64,000 nucleotides of DNA, from positions 1-64,000 of the forward strand of contig WSQC01000031.1 in NCBI GenBank assembly GCA_013248845.1, in the 5' to 3' direction. Numbering within the stretch: position 1 is the stretch's first letter; each line of letters starts with the position of its first letter. Both the position numbers and the translations under genes were made by a program. The notes below the pieces were generated by a model. It was not told the origin of the DNA. It ran no database searches and was given only the letters and a program-made list of their open reading frames with translations. Below, piece after piece: positions 1-9,335 of this stretch. The DNA comes from Passalora sequoiae. Lineage: Eukaryota > Ascomycota > Dothideomycetes > Mycosphaerellales > Mycosphaerellaceae.

Positions 1-20
1 TACCTACCTACCTACCTACC
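1..20. repeat. (TACC)5 microsatellite
   Basis: Five perfect TACC units open the window. The array may continue to the left of the window edge, so its true length is unknown. Confidence 0.9.
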
Positions 21-517
21 TGCCTAGCCAGAACGGAAACAGCACTCCTCCGCCGAGGTGGAATAAATTGCATTGCATTTGAAAGAGTCGAGTCGGGTTG
101 CGCGGTGGCAAATCTTATATTAGAAAGTTATGGTTCGCACCCGACTGGCGATGTTGATGAGGTGGGTGTTGATGGGTTTGATGGTGCTGGTGCTGGTGCT
201 GGCTTGCTTGCTTGGAATGCTTTTGATCTGTGAGAGGGATGTGAGATAGGGGGAGCATTTGGGTGCTCGTTCGCGGCGTACGAACGGGTTCATCGTAGAC
301 GCTCTGGCTGGGGGGCGATTGTTACGCTTCTGTCGAAAGCATGAGATTCGACTGCTGGCGTGCATTCTTGTGACATTCACTGTCTCCTCGGACTCGAATA
401 GCAGCTGGATGTCTTTTGTGGTGCGTATATCTATACATTGTAATCCTCGAGCCCGAGGACCATCACTATATGCCGGCTTCTTGCCACTCACATTCCTCGT
501 GCTCGTCTTCAAACCAA
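21..517. other. intergenic, 3' side of the uS2m gene
   Basis: No convincing gene. Open frames exist on both strands, but the minus-strand one owes its Ser/Thr run to a short GCTGGT/GATGGT-type simple repeat near 165-205 and has no recognisable domain. The segment probably includes the 3' UTR of the gene ending at 518. Confidence 0.5.
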
Positions 518-2303
518 TCACTTCTTCCCATGTTCACTCGGCACATCTTTACCGTACTCTGTACTCTGTCCACCCACCTCAGGATTTCCTACAGGCACTT
601 CCGGCTCTTTGTCTTCGCCCAGCTCCTCTGCTACGTCCTCTACTTGCTCGATAGGTGACTCACCTTCTGCCTTTGTATGTAGCTCCTCTTGTACATCATC
701 GACTTGATCAATCGGTGACGTCTCGCCAGAGGTCGCACCCGTGATGTCTGGCCAGGTCGACGTCGTAGGATCCGTCACAGCTGGATTGGCGGCATCGTCG
801 GCGTCGCTGTTCGAAAGGCTTATGCCGCTAGCCTCTGGTGCTTGCCTAGCTTGAAGTTGGTCTACACCACCAAACTGCTCAAGGTCGTCTGCTTCGTAAT
901 CCGATCCGTGGTTCTCGTCTACAAGCGATTGATCAACGCTCTCAGCAGCCGAATACGAATCATCGACGTCTTCCTCCAGCAGAGACGTATCCTCCTCTGC
1001 GGATTTTGCGGTTGACGTGAATGCGGATTCAGGCGATGCTGCTTCCGCGTGCATCATGGCCTCTGCCTTCCTTAAAAGTGCTTGATCCTCTTCATGCTGC
1101 CTGACCTCAACGCCTGTCAAATCTTGATGCTCATCCAACTGATCCGCAACAGCGGGTGCGTGTGCTTGTCGAGCATCTCTTCGCGGCCGATCCGCCCTCT
1201 CCTCTCCCTGTCGCCGTTTTCGCGCAGGAGGGAGTAGAGCATGGTTGTGACTAGTATAGACGCCTCTGTTGGCCAACTCTCTTCTTATTTTTTGCCCTTC
1301 TTGTCCTGCTCTGCCTAGGACGCCCGCAATGACTTGCACGCACCGCAGACTGTCGTCGTTTGCTGGTATGGGATAGGTCACCCAAGTAGGGTTTACGTCC
1401 GTGTCGACTATGCCGATCGTCGGAATATTGTTCAAGCCACATTCGTGGAGCAAAATATAGTTCTCCAGTGGGTTCAAGCAGACAACGAGATCTGGCTTGA
1501 CTGCCGCTTGATCGCCAAGCTGACTCTCAAAGCCTTCCAGCTCTTCATCGAGCTCGTTGACCACTTTCTTTGCGCACGCGCCCAAAATCTGCTGCCCATT
1601 CGTGATGCTACCTGGAGTCCACTTGGTGAAGAGATGACATCCTTGACTCATCTCCGCCGCCTTCACGACAGCACGCGCTTGACCTTCTCGTGTGCCAACG
1701 AACAAAACCAAGCCTCCATTTCTTGTCACACCCGATACAACTCTACATGCCCGTCGCAGATGTGCTGCTGTAACATCGAGACTGATAATGTGGATGGGAG
1801 ACTCTCCATCCTTTTTGCGACCTCTTACGCCATAGATGTATCGTGCATTGGCTGGATTCCACAAGCTAGTAGCATGACCAATGTGCGCTTGGGACGCGAG
1901 AAGTAGCTCGAGAGTGATGTCTTTGGGCCAAGGAGGATTCGTGAGCAGTTCGTGGGGCTTGTAGTGTGGTACAATGGCGGTGCCCAGGTGAGCAGTGCGA
2001 GCCTTCTGGTGTTGAAAGAAGGCATAGTCCTGTGCGACGGGATGATTCGGATCGTTCAGGACAACACTTCGTATCGACGAGATCGAATCGAGTTGCGCCT
2101 GTGCTGTCGAAGTAGTCTCGAGAAATTGCGGTGGTGCTACTCGCGATGCACCTTCTGCTGTTTCTTCCACCGACGAGTATAATCTTCGAATCGTCGACGC
2201 CTTGGGAAGGGCGACCCGGCCTGCTTTTTGTCAATTCTAGCCAAGTAAGTACATCTTCAGCACATATCATACCATGCCGCAGTCGCAATGTTCGTATTAT
2301 CAT
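518..2303 (-). CDS. MRP4: mitochondrial small-subunit ribosomal protein uS2m (MRPS2/Mrp4)
   Basis: Structural protein of the mitochondrial 37S subunit. The long open frame (518-2220) has no ATG at its 5' end. Splicing a 52-nt intron (2221-2272, GTATGA donor, GCAG acceptor) adds a 31-nt first exon (2273-2303) and gives 577 aa. The new N-terminus is basic and ends in R-R-L-Y-S-S, a good mitochondrial presequence with a likely processing site near residue 25. The uS2 core follows: SQAHIGHATSLWNPAN, GGLVLFVGTREGQ, KWTPGSITN and IPTIGIVDTDVNP are recognisable family segments. Beyond the core lies a basic linker and then about 200 acidic Ser/Glu/Asp-rich residues, far longer than bacterial uS2, including a near-duplicate of about 20 residues (S-P-I-[DE]-Q-V-[DE]-D-V). 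Family assignment is secure; the exon 1 model is inferred. Confidence 0.92.
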
Positions 2304-2487
2304 TGTGTATGTGGATGTAATGAAGGTCTTTACGTTAGCATCGCGACTTGCCCCGTCCGCGGCGGTCTCAGTGTCTTGGCTTTGCCGAGAAGCTTTCCGC
2401 CGACATAGAGCTCTATCTAGATCTATACCAGGCCATAGCCCTCCCATACACACACCTTGACATACTAATGCCACAGTAAGACTCTTC
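2304..2487. promoter_or_regulatory. divergent promoter region, 184 bp
   Basis: The space between the start codons of uS2m (minus, 2303) and the 1065-aa protein gene (plus, 2488). Both products look mitochondrial, so a shared bidirectional promoter is plausible. I see no clear TATA box. Confidence 0.4.
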
Positions 2488-5400
2488 ATGCCCTGTTGCA
2501 CAGCCAGTGTCTGCCGTCAGGTCACTGCAAATTCATCGCACTGTCTCTGGGTCACCGATGACATCCTCGTCGAAGCATGGAATCGATTCGCTCGCGTATC
2601 CAATGCTGCCAGCAGGCGAGGGTGCGCAGGAAGAAGATACGGCAGCAATGTGCCCGGTCCTTTGGAGGCACTTAGGAGGTCGTCAAAGAGACGGATGGCT
2701 GTCGCTGCTGTAGCTGTTGCTGGACCACCATTAGGACCAGATTTCGGTGCTCTTTTCGGTCTTGGTGGCCTTGGTTATGAACGAAGGAGAGACGCATGGA
2801 AATGGGAACCACCTCAATTGGACAGAAGGAAGACGTCGGGCGACGAAGAAACATATGGCTGGTTCAAGGGCACGAAATCGAAGAGACAACCCACCTGGGA
2901 CTCGTTCTTGGAGCCTCCGGCGAAGAATCCAGGGCCAGAATCCGCCAAAGCATTCAGGACCGCGGCAACACCTTGCATTGACCCCGTTGAGGACAGCAGA
3001 CGCGCTTTCTCGGCATTGCTTCAGCGAAAGAAGTCTCTAAGAGGCGCTCAGGCGTCTGATCTTACGGAGCTGATTGACTTTCTCCAATCGTCTGCAGACG
3101 AACCGGCAGCTGGAAACCTAGCCGCTATGATCGAATGGCTGCTCCAGGCCGGATCACACGAATCAGCCTTGTCAGCTCTAGCAGACTTGGTAACAGAAAA
3201 GCTGAAGCTGGACACTATGTCCACGCATGACCTGGCTAGTGCTCTCTATCTGTTGGTGGACGCTTCTAAAGAGAAACAAGCGAGCTCAATTCTGAACACT
3301 ACTCCCTTGCATATGCTAGCCGATGTCTGCACGCTGACGAGTCACCGGATCTTTGGCAAAGGGGGTAGTAATGCGTTACAGTTGGAGAGAGGGATCGCAT
3401 CGTTAGCGGCGGAGTCGTGGCTCTGGTGTTTGAGGAACTGCGAACACTTGCAGGTACAATTTCACTTCAAAAACGAGATATGGCAGACTGTATATGGGAT
3501 TCTGGCTGGACATTGCCGCAATCCTTCAACCTTCGCAAAGCATTTCTCGACCTTGTCGCGCGTGGATCTTGCGCGCGTGCTTCTTCGACATTGGGCTCTG
3601 GAAATGGATCCGTCGAGCCGTGGGCATGCGGACGACAACAACTTTCCCATTCGCGGGTCCTTTAAGCACTTGGGTATTCCTCAGACAATGAAGTCCGTTG
3701 ACCTGAACAAGCTGATTGCCGACTTGGACGAGCCTCAATTCCGTCGTCACACTCACAGGCGGCCTGGACGTCATCGCGGATACAGTCAGCTGGTCGATAT
3801 GCTCGCTATGCTACAACAACATCAAATTCTAACGCAACCCATGATGGACGAAATTCTGTCTATCTTGCATCAAACAGCGAGTCCAGGAACCGTCCACCGA
3901 ATTTGCTGGGAGATACGTTGTCATCCATTGCTTGGCCTGTCCACCACAACGGCTCTCCGTGTCGTCGATTTCTTCATTGAAAACGGAAACTACAGATACG
4001 CCTCGAATATTTTCGCGGCTATCCCGTCCATTCCTCTCAGCCACTGCTATACGCTTCCAATCAAGCTTGCAGTGACTGGCGAATGCCCAAGCGTCCGTAT
4101 TTGGACAATGTTGCAACGTCAGACGCAGGATGAAGTTGTAAATGTTGAGCATAGGGATCCTTCCCGATCAGGACTCACGCTCAAGCAGGAGCACGTAGAT
4201 GTGGTTCACATGGTCGCTCATGCCTTTGCAAACTGCTCGCGACTCACGCCACGACAAGCTTTTCGCCGTGTCTGGCAATGTTACCTATTTCTGCAAGATC
4301 GACAAGCACCTCTTTCACCGATCCTTTCGCGCGCCTTCGTGACGGCTGGCGTCATCCGACAATTACAGCAACCACAACGCATCTCCAAAGACGCCTTTCG
4401 TTACATACTGTCGATTGTCTCGAAGATCGAGGGCAATGAGATGGCTGAAAAGCTTGACCAGATCACCCAAAGGATTTGGCAGAACAAGACTTTGCCTTCC
4501 ATCCTTGAGCGACAACGTCAAGTGGGTAGCGCTTTGATTCCAGGTATCCGTCAAGTTCAAAAAGAAACACACTTTCGGCTCAAACTCTGGCATCGTAGAC
4601 ATCGAGTCTGGCTGTCTGCCGACTATAACAGTAGTAGGGATGTTCGAAGGCACGATGAAGAGTGCACTTCACGCCCTCCTGTGGAACGAGCTGTAGCAGA
4701 AGACTTGATAACACATGAGCACGATGCTGACACGCCAGTGCTTCCGACGGTGACGACTGTACAAAGTTCTAACAACGCGGCAGAACCAGTGTCGATGCCG
4801 AAATTTACGCCCTATGTGCCCATGACTACTGTTGAGTCTGGTGAAACAGTCGCAACGGAAACAGAACTGGCTGGCGCTGACATCGCCTCCGAATCAGGGT
4901 TATCATCGACGGTCACGCCCTCCAAGCCCATGGCCGCTGCTGAGTTTCGAGGCACTCTCGCCATGACAGCAGGACGGGATGATGCGGGAATCGTCTCCGA
5001 ATCTGAGTTCGAGGCCGCGTCCGCAGCTACGTCGTCTACCTTCTCGAGCGCTGATGAGGCCCATGATCCTGTCGATACGAAAGCAGAAATGGCTGCTGCG
5101 GAGATCGCGTCCGAGTCCGGATCCGCATCAACAACCACACCGTCCACCTCCATAAGCGCCGTCGAACTCCAGGACTCAGTCGCTACGACAGCAAAACTGA
5201 CCGGCTCAGATATCGCCTCCGAGGCTGTGTCAGTGTCAACGGCCACGCCCTACATGCCTGTGGGCTCTGCCAAGTCCGACGAACCTGTTGAAACGGAAGT
5301 AGAAGAGTCTCTGGCGCCTGATCCAGACGTATCGGACCCAGCATTGTCGACAGAAACAGAGGCATCCAACACAGGGGTATCAACACGAGATCCGCCCAAG

Positions 5401-5685
5401 CCCGAATCCGACTGTCTCAAGTGGCAGTATGATGAGACCATCGATGCATACCGTCTGTACGTGCTTTGGAAGCCGGAGAAGTGGCTGGACTATGAAACAT
5501 CGAGGATCAGGATCTGGAGAAGTAAGCGCAGCCTTGAACGCTCTCTGCGGGCCCCGGACCTGAGGCCAGGACTTGCACGGCTTGATAAAAAGGTACGGAT
5601 CGCGGAGCAGGAACTGCATAGTCTTATGAGGCAGTATCCCCATGCGGGGGTGGATATGAAGCAAGGATTATGGGTTGGACTTTGA
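2488..5685 (+). CDS. large helical, PPR-like protein with 36-residue repeats (function unknown)
   Basis: An uninterrupted 1065-aa frame. I do not recognise a named orthologue. The first ~75 residues are rich in Arg, Ala and Ser with few acids, compatible with a mitochondrial presequence. Residues ~170-720 are all-helical in character, with repeated Leu/Ala spacing reminiscent of fungal pentatricopeptide-like mitochondrial factors (established for that class; assignment here is inference). Residues ~774-955 are low-complexity, built of four 36-38 residue repeats plus a partial fifth. The C-terminal ~90 residues are Trp/Arg-rich and probably folded (KWQYDETIDAY, YVLWKPEKWLDYE). It is divergently paired with uS2m, which fits a mitochondrial gene-expression role. 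The start is the first ATG of the frame; a short upstream intron cannot be excluded. Confidence 0.75.
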   Translation: MPCCTASVCRQVTANSSHCLWVTDDILVEAWNRFARVSNAASRRGCAGRRYGSNVPGPLEALRRSSKRRMAVAAVAVAGPPLGPDFGALFGLGGLGYERRRDAWKWEPPQLDRRKTSGDEETYGWFKGTKSKRQPTWDSFLEPPAKNPGPESAKAFRTAATPCIDPVEDSRRAFSALLQRKKSLRGAQASDLTELIDFLQSSADEPAAGNLAAMIEWLLQAGSHESALSALADLVTEKLKLDTMSTHDLASALYLLVDASKEKQASSILNTTPLHMLADVCTLTSHRIFGKGGSNALQLERGIASLAAESWLWCLRNCEHLQVQFHFKNEIWQTVYGILAGHCRNPSTFAKHFSTLSRVDLARVLLRHWALEMDPSSRGHADDNNFPIRGSFKHLGIPQTMKSVDLNKLIADLDEPQFRRHTHRRPGRHRGYSQLVDMLAMLQQHQILTQPMMDEILSILHQTASPGTVHRICWEIRCHPLLGLSTTTALRVVDFFIENGNYRYASNIFAAIPSIPLSHCYTLPIKLAVTGECPSVRIWTMLQRQTQDEVVNVEHRDPSRSGLTLKQEHVDVVHMVAHAFANCSRLTPRQAFRRVWQCYLFLQDRQAPLSPILSRAFVTAGVIRQLQQPQRISKDAFRYILSIVSKIEGNEMAEKLDQITQRIWQNKTLPSILERQRQVGSALIPGIRQVQKETHFRLKLWHRRHRVWLSADYNSSRDVRRHDEECTSRPPVERAVAEDLITHEHDADTPVLPTVTTVQSSNNAAEPVSMPKFTPYVPMTTVESGETVATETELAGADIASESGLSSTVTPSKPMAAAEFRGTLAMTAGRDDAGIVSESEFEAASAATSSTFSSADEAHDPVDTKAEMAAAEIASESGSASTTTPSTSISAVELQDSVATTAKLTGSDIASEAVSVSTATPYMPVGSAKSDEPVETEVEESLAPDPDVSDPALSTETEASNTGVSTRDPPKPESDCLKWQYDETIDAYRLYVLWKPEKWLDYETSRIRIWRSKRSLERSLRAPDLRPGLARLDKKVRIAEQELHSLMRQYPHAGVDMKQGLWVGL
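4807..5352 (+). repeat. in-frame 108-nt tandem repeat inside the 1065-aa gene
   Basis: Units begin at 4807, 4915, 5029, 5137 and 5245; lengths are 108, 114, 108 and 108 nt plus a degenerate fifth. Units 1, 2, 4 and 5 start with codons for T-P and three units end near I-A-S-E. Each unit is 36 codons, apart from the 38-codon second. The period is fixed although the bases have diverged, so the array is old and its frame has been kept. Confidence 0.85.
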
Positions 5686-5914
5686 TGTATGTACGCGATA
5701 ATGACCTGGGGTGAGTGACTTGAAAATGTTCAGCCTCCTCCCGTTCGATACTGCCTGCGACCTGCACGAAGTATCGCTTGCCGCATAGTGAGCTTTCCGA
5801 ACGAGTTATTCACGCACAAGAGATCACGTTACGCGAGCCTCATTTTTTCCAAGTTCCACGATTCCGTCACTTTATGTGTCTTTTTGAAAACACTTGCAGA
5901 TACTAAAACGCAAA

Positions 5915-6259
5915 ATGCCACCATACCTTTTTACTGTCCCGCACCTTCCACCCATACTCCAAACCGCTCGCGACACTCTCACACAAGTCACTCATACGAC
6001 TCACCCCGCAACATTCACTACGCCAATTGTGAACCCAAAACCTCGGTCTACCGTCATCATGAGCTGGAGTTCACTGCCTAGAGTCGAGGCTGGACTTCCG
6101 CATGTCAGTGAGAGGACGAGGAGAGATATTGTTCTTCCTTTGCTGTGGAGTTTTTTCATGGCGGCGCTGATGATCACGGTGTTTGCGGTGGCTGCGAGTG
6201 TGGGATGGATTGGACCTTATCGTGGGAGTACGAGGAGGAGGGGGAGGGTGGGGCATTGA
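5915..6259 (+). CDS. small single-pass membrane protein, hypothetical
   Basis: A frame of 114 aa from the first true ATG, which has A at -3 and at -1. Residues ~72-98 form one strong hydrophobic segment (LWSFFMAALMITVFAVAASV) followed by a basic tail ending RGSTRRRGRVGH, so a tail-in-cytosol or matrix orientation is likely. The N-terminal half is Thr/Pro-rich. No family recognised. A CTTGCAG sequence just upstream could be an intron acceptor, so the 5' end may be longer. A second ATG, opening the M-S-W-S-S segment just before the membrane helix, is an alternative start. Confidence 0.45.
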   Translation: MPPYLFTVPHLPPILQTARDTLTQVTHTTHPATFTTPIVNPKPRSTVIMSWSSLPRVEAGLPHVSERTRRDIVLPLLWSFFMAALMITVFAVAASVGWIGPYRGSTRRRGRVGH

Positions 6260-6755
6260 GAGACGGCAAGTGGACTGGTGTGGTATGGGAGAGGGTTGTG
6301 ATGAGTGGAGGTGATGCATGGATTGTAGCGATGAGTGTAGTGAGCGGATGTTTACAGGCTTGATGCGAGGATGGTTTGGATATATGGGGGATTTGTAAAC
6401 GGCTGTGCTACGCATTATGAAAGCAAGTTCTTCAAGCATTATCCTTCGCTTGAGCTAGGGGACAAAGGAAGGGGATCGAAGATTTGGCGTTAGCACATGC
6501 TTGATAGAGTTATGTCTAGGGTGAATTAAGTTGTCAATTGACGCAGCGCACATGGCATCAGAAGTGTCAGAATGCAGGGGCAAATAACGTCCCAAGTCCG
6601 ATGCGCCATGCTCATAGAAGAGATAGCAGCAAGACGAAACAAAAAGCTGATCTGTAGACTACAGTGAGTAATTTTGTAGTCTTAACTAAAGCCCAGCAAT
6701 GCAAAAGTGAAGACAAAAGACAAAAGACAAAAGAACAGGCTCGTGAAGACTGTAC
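6260..6755. other. intergenic
   Basis: No gene seen. A short tandem run of ACAAAAG (three units) lies near 6713-6735, just downstream of the minus-strand tRNA; the T-rich complement may serve as its Pol III terminator region. Confidence 0.5.
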
Positions 6756-6839
6756 TGGACGAGTAGGTGATCGAAACCTAGACCTTCCGCAGGCATTGAT
6801 TGATGCAAAGCGGACGCGCTACCGCTGCGCCACACGCCC
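6756..6839 (-). tRNA. tRNA-Ala (anticodon UGC) with a 12-nt intron
   Basis: Read on the minus strand: acceptor GGGCGTG, D-arm GCGC-AGCGGTA-GCGC, anticodon stem TCCGC/GCGGA, loop TTTGCA..T with anticodon TGC, variable AGGTC, T-arm TAGGT-TTCGATC-ACCTA, acceptor 3' CTCGTCC and discriminator A. The 12 extra bases sit after position 37, the canonical eukaryotic tRNA intron site. The third acceptor pair is G-U, the classical alanine identity element. One acceptor pair (position 6) is a T-T mismatch, so reduced function or decay is possible. Confidence 0.85.
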
Positions 6840-7263
6840 GACTCTCAACTCAGGATGTCGATGTTACTGGTTGAGATGATGTCAGCACAATTTGAGCGCA
6901 ATATGATAGCGTGCAAATTGCGGAAGTGTCGTGCAGAATCTGCCTTCTGCCCAAGACACGCTAAGCTCGAAACAAACAAGCCGGGACAAGCTCGGCCGTG
7001 AACAACGATGTAAGCACATCACCATCGTCTCCAGGATGAGGTCCTAGTCATGTTACATACATTGTATGACATCGAGCGTGGTGCCCGGTGCCTGGCATAT
7101 GCAATAACCGCCAAGTCAGTGGCAGCAGAAAGAGCTTAGCAATGCCCCACATTCCGTTACACTGCGCTGGGATGCGATCCTATCCAGGCATGAGAATCAC
7201 GTCAATAATGCCAACTCTTCAACGAGCTCTCATTGCACTCGCGTATGCACACTTTACACCCTA
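6840..7263. other. intergenic
   Basis: Nothing convincing. It holds the 5' flank of the tRNA gene and the 3' flank of the aldehyde dehydrogenase gene. Confidence 0.5.
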
Positions 7264-8839
7264 CTACAAAACTACATCGCTCCCACTCGGTCCTAGAATA
7301 TCCTTAACGGCCCGCCAAGTCGGCACAGTCCCCGTCCCAGAAGGCATATGAATCGCCTTCATAGTCCTCCATTCATTCAGCGTCTCAATACAATGTTCCC
7401 TCCCATACCCCGACTGTTTCGTGCCACCAAAAGGCACCCCAAGCGTAATACGATTGTAATTATTGATAAACATCATACCCACATCAATCGCCCTAGCAGC
7501 ACGCTGAGCTTTAATCGCGTCTTTTGTATACACCGCACAAGTCAGACCATATTCTGAAGCGTTCGTGATACGGATCGCTTCTTCGTATGTGTCGAACGGC
7601 ATGGCAGTGACAATGGTTCCGAACATTTCTTCGTTTGCGATGCGCATGTTTTCTCTTACGTCGGCGAAGAGGGTCGCTGGGGCGAAGAATCCGTTTGCAC
7701 ATTCTGGGTTTGCGGGCAGTGGAGCCTGAGCTACGAGACGAGCGCCTTCTTTCTTCCCGAGCTCGATGTATTCTAGTACGCGTTGCTGCTGTGCTTTCGA
7801 GACTTGTGGTCCTAGATGAACGCTAGGATCGAGCCCGTTACCGGCTTTCAGTTTCTTCACGGCTGCAGCCAATTTCTCGACAAAGTTGTCGTAGATTCCG
7901 CGTTGGACTAGGAGCCGGGATGTTGCTGTGCAGGCTTCGCCTTTGTTGAAGAAGGCGCCTTCGATGGCGTCGCGGACGGCTTGATCGAAATCTGCGTCGT
8001 CGAAGATGATCATGGCGTTCTTGCCGCCGAGCTCGAGGACTGTTTTAGTTATAGTCTGAGCTGCTGTTGCGGCGGTTGCGGCGCCTGCTTTTGTGCTGCC
8101 GGTGAAGGAGACCATTTTGACCAGTGGGTGGTTGATCAGTGCTTGGGGAACTTCTGGTCCGAGACCTGGTACGATTTGGACGACATTCTCTGGGAGCACG
8201 GACTGCATGATCTCGACCTGACCATAATCGTTAGTGTTCTTGTCCGTAGCTCTCTGTCCTTTCGAGGCTTACCATTCTCGTGACTGCCAAAGGAGCTTGT
8301 TCTCCGGGCTTCAAAATGATCGTATTACCCGCAGCTAAACAAGGTGCGACCTTTCCACCAGTATGTATGGGTGGCCAATTGAATGGCAAGATTCCGGCGC
8401 ATACGCCAAGCGGCTCATACACAACAGTACAGTACATTGCTCCTCGATCGTAGAACTCTGTTGGTAGCTTGTCGACAATGCTACCAAAGAATCTGAACAC
8501 TCCAATAAGGAAGTTGACATCAGCGTTCCTGCCGTCTGCAAAAGGCTTGCCATTCTCCATGGTTAGAATGGTGGCAATCTCATCTGCATTTTTCTCCAGC
8601 TCGGTGGCGCAGCGCAACAAGTATTGTGACCGTTCCATCGGCGAAGTCTGCCGCCATTTCTCATATGCGATCTGAGAGGCTTCAACGGCTTCGTGGACGG
8701 TGGCTTCGTTGCCAGCTTGGATTGTAGTTATGGTCTTGCCTGTGGCGGGATTCTCCACCGGAAACCGCTTAGACTCATCTTTGCAGGACCAGCGGTATGT
8801 CTTCAACTCTGGAAACGTGATATTAGCACTGGATGTCAT
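7264..8839 (-). CDS. NAD(P)-dependent aldehyde dehydrogenase (ALDH superfamily)
   Basis: Oxidises an aldehyde to the acid with NAD(P)+. Two exons, 8273-8839 and 7264-8217, separated by a 55-nt intron (8218-8272, GTAAGC...GGTCAG), give 506 aa, the usual ALDH length. All catalytic elements are present: Asn in ILPFNWPP, Lys in LKPGEQAP, the nucleotide-binding SFTGSTKAG, general base Glu251 in LELGGKN and nucleophile Cys285 in KGEACTA. Near the C-terminus are the conserved GVPFGGTKQSGYGRE and ETLNEW segments. No signal or targeting peptide is seen, so cytosolic action is likely. The NWPPIHTGGK variant and KGEACTA place it near fungal succinate-semialdehyde or aromatic aldehyde dehydrogenases; the substrate cannot be set from sequence alone. 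The start is the MTSSAN ATG; upstream in-frame Mets lie in atypical sequence. Confidence 0.92.
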
Positions 8840-9335
8840 GATCTGTGATAATAGCAGGTTCGAACCCATGCCCGGACTTGAAACATATATCATAAACGTT
8901 CTGATATGCACGATGATGCCCCGCTCGGCATGTTACTTCCGGAACTGTTACAGCTAGTCCTCGAAACAACGAAGCAACAATGATGAGTTTGGCTCACTTG
9001 GTCGACTCAGGCCCAGTGTCCACGTTCATATAGCTTCTCGAGTAGTTGTCACCGCGTCCCATGCATGCCACGCTCAAGGTTCAGGCCTCTGCGCGGCGAA
9101 GACATGTGATCTGCAATGTCCGAGCGTCTGTCAAATGTCATGAGCTGGGCTTTGCGTACGATACTGTGAGAAGTTGAAGAGTTGCCACGTCTGAGCAGAC
9201 GGCTTTGCTGGCATATCGACATTCAAAACTACATGCACAGTCAATGAGTGCCGCCCGTGGTATCATCTACACCGCATCATACGCGATGTACTTTCTGCCC
9301 AAAAGAACGCCCGCAATGCATAACTAACCAGAGGT
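8840..9335. other. intergenic, ALDH promoter side
   Basis: No gene seen between the ALDH start and the 3' end of the DnaJ/TPR gene. A TTCGAACC string near 8870 resembles a tRNA B-box but has no matching arms. Confidence 0.5.

Noticed and set aside
120..521. 133-codon minus-strand frame at the left edge
   Set aside because: No domain; Ser/Thr run comes from a simple repeat; it lies in the 3' flank of the uS2m gene and overlaps plus-strand frames of equal length.
8868..8885. tRNA-like B-box (GGTTCGAACCC)
   Set aside because: No flanking acceptor, D-arm or anticodon stem can be drawn.
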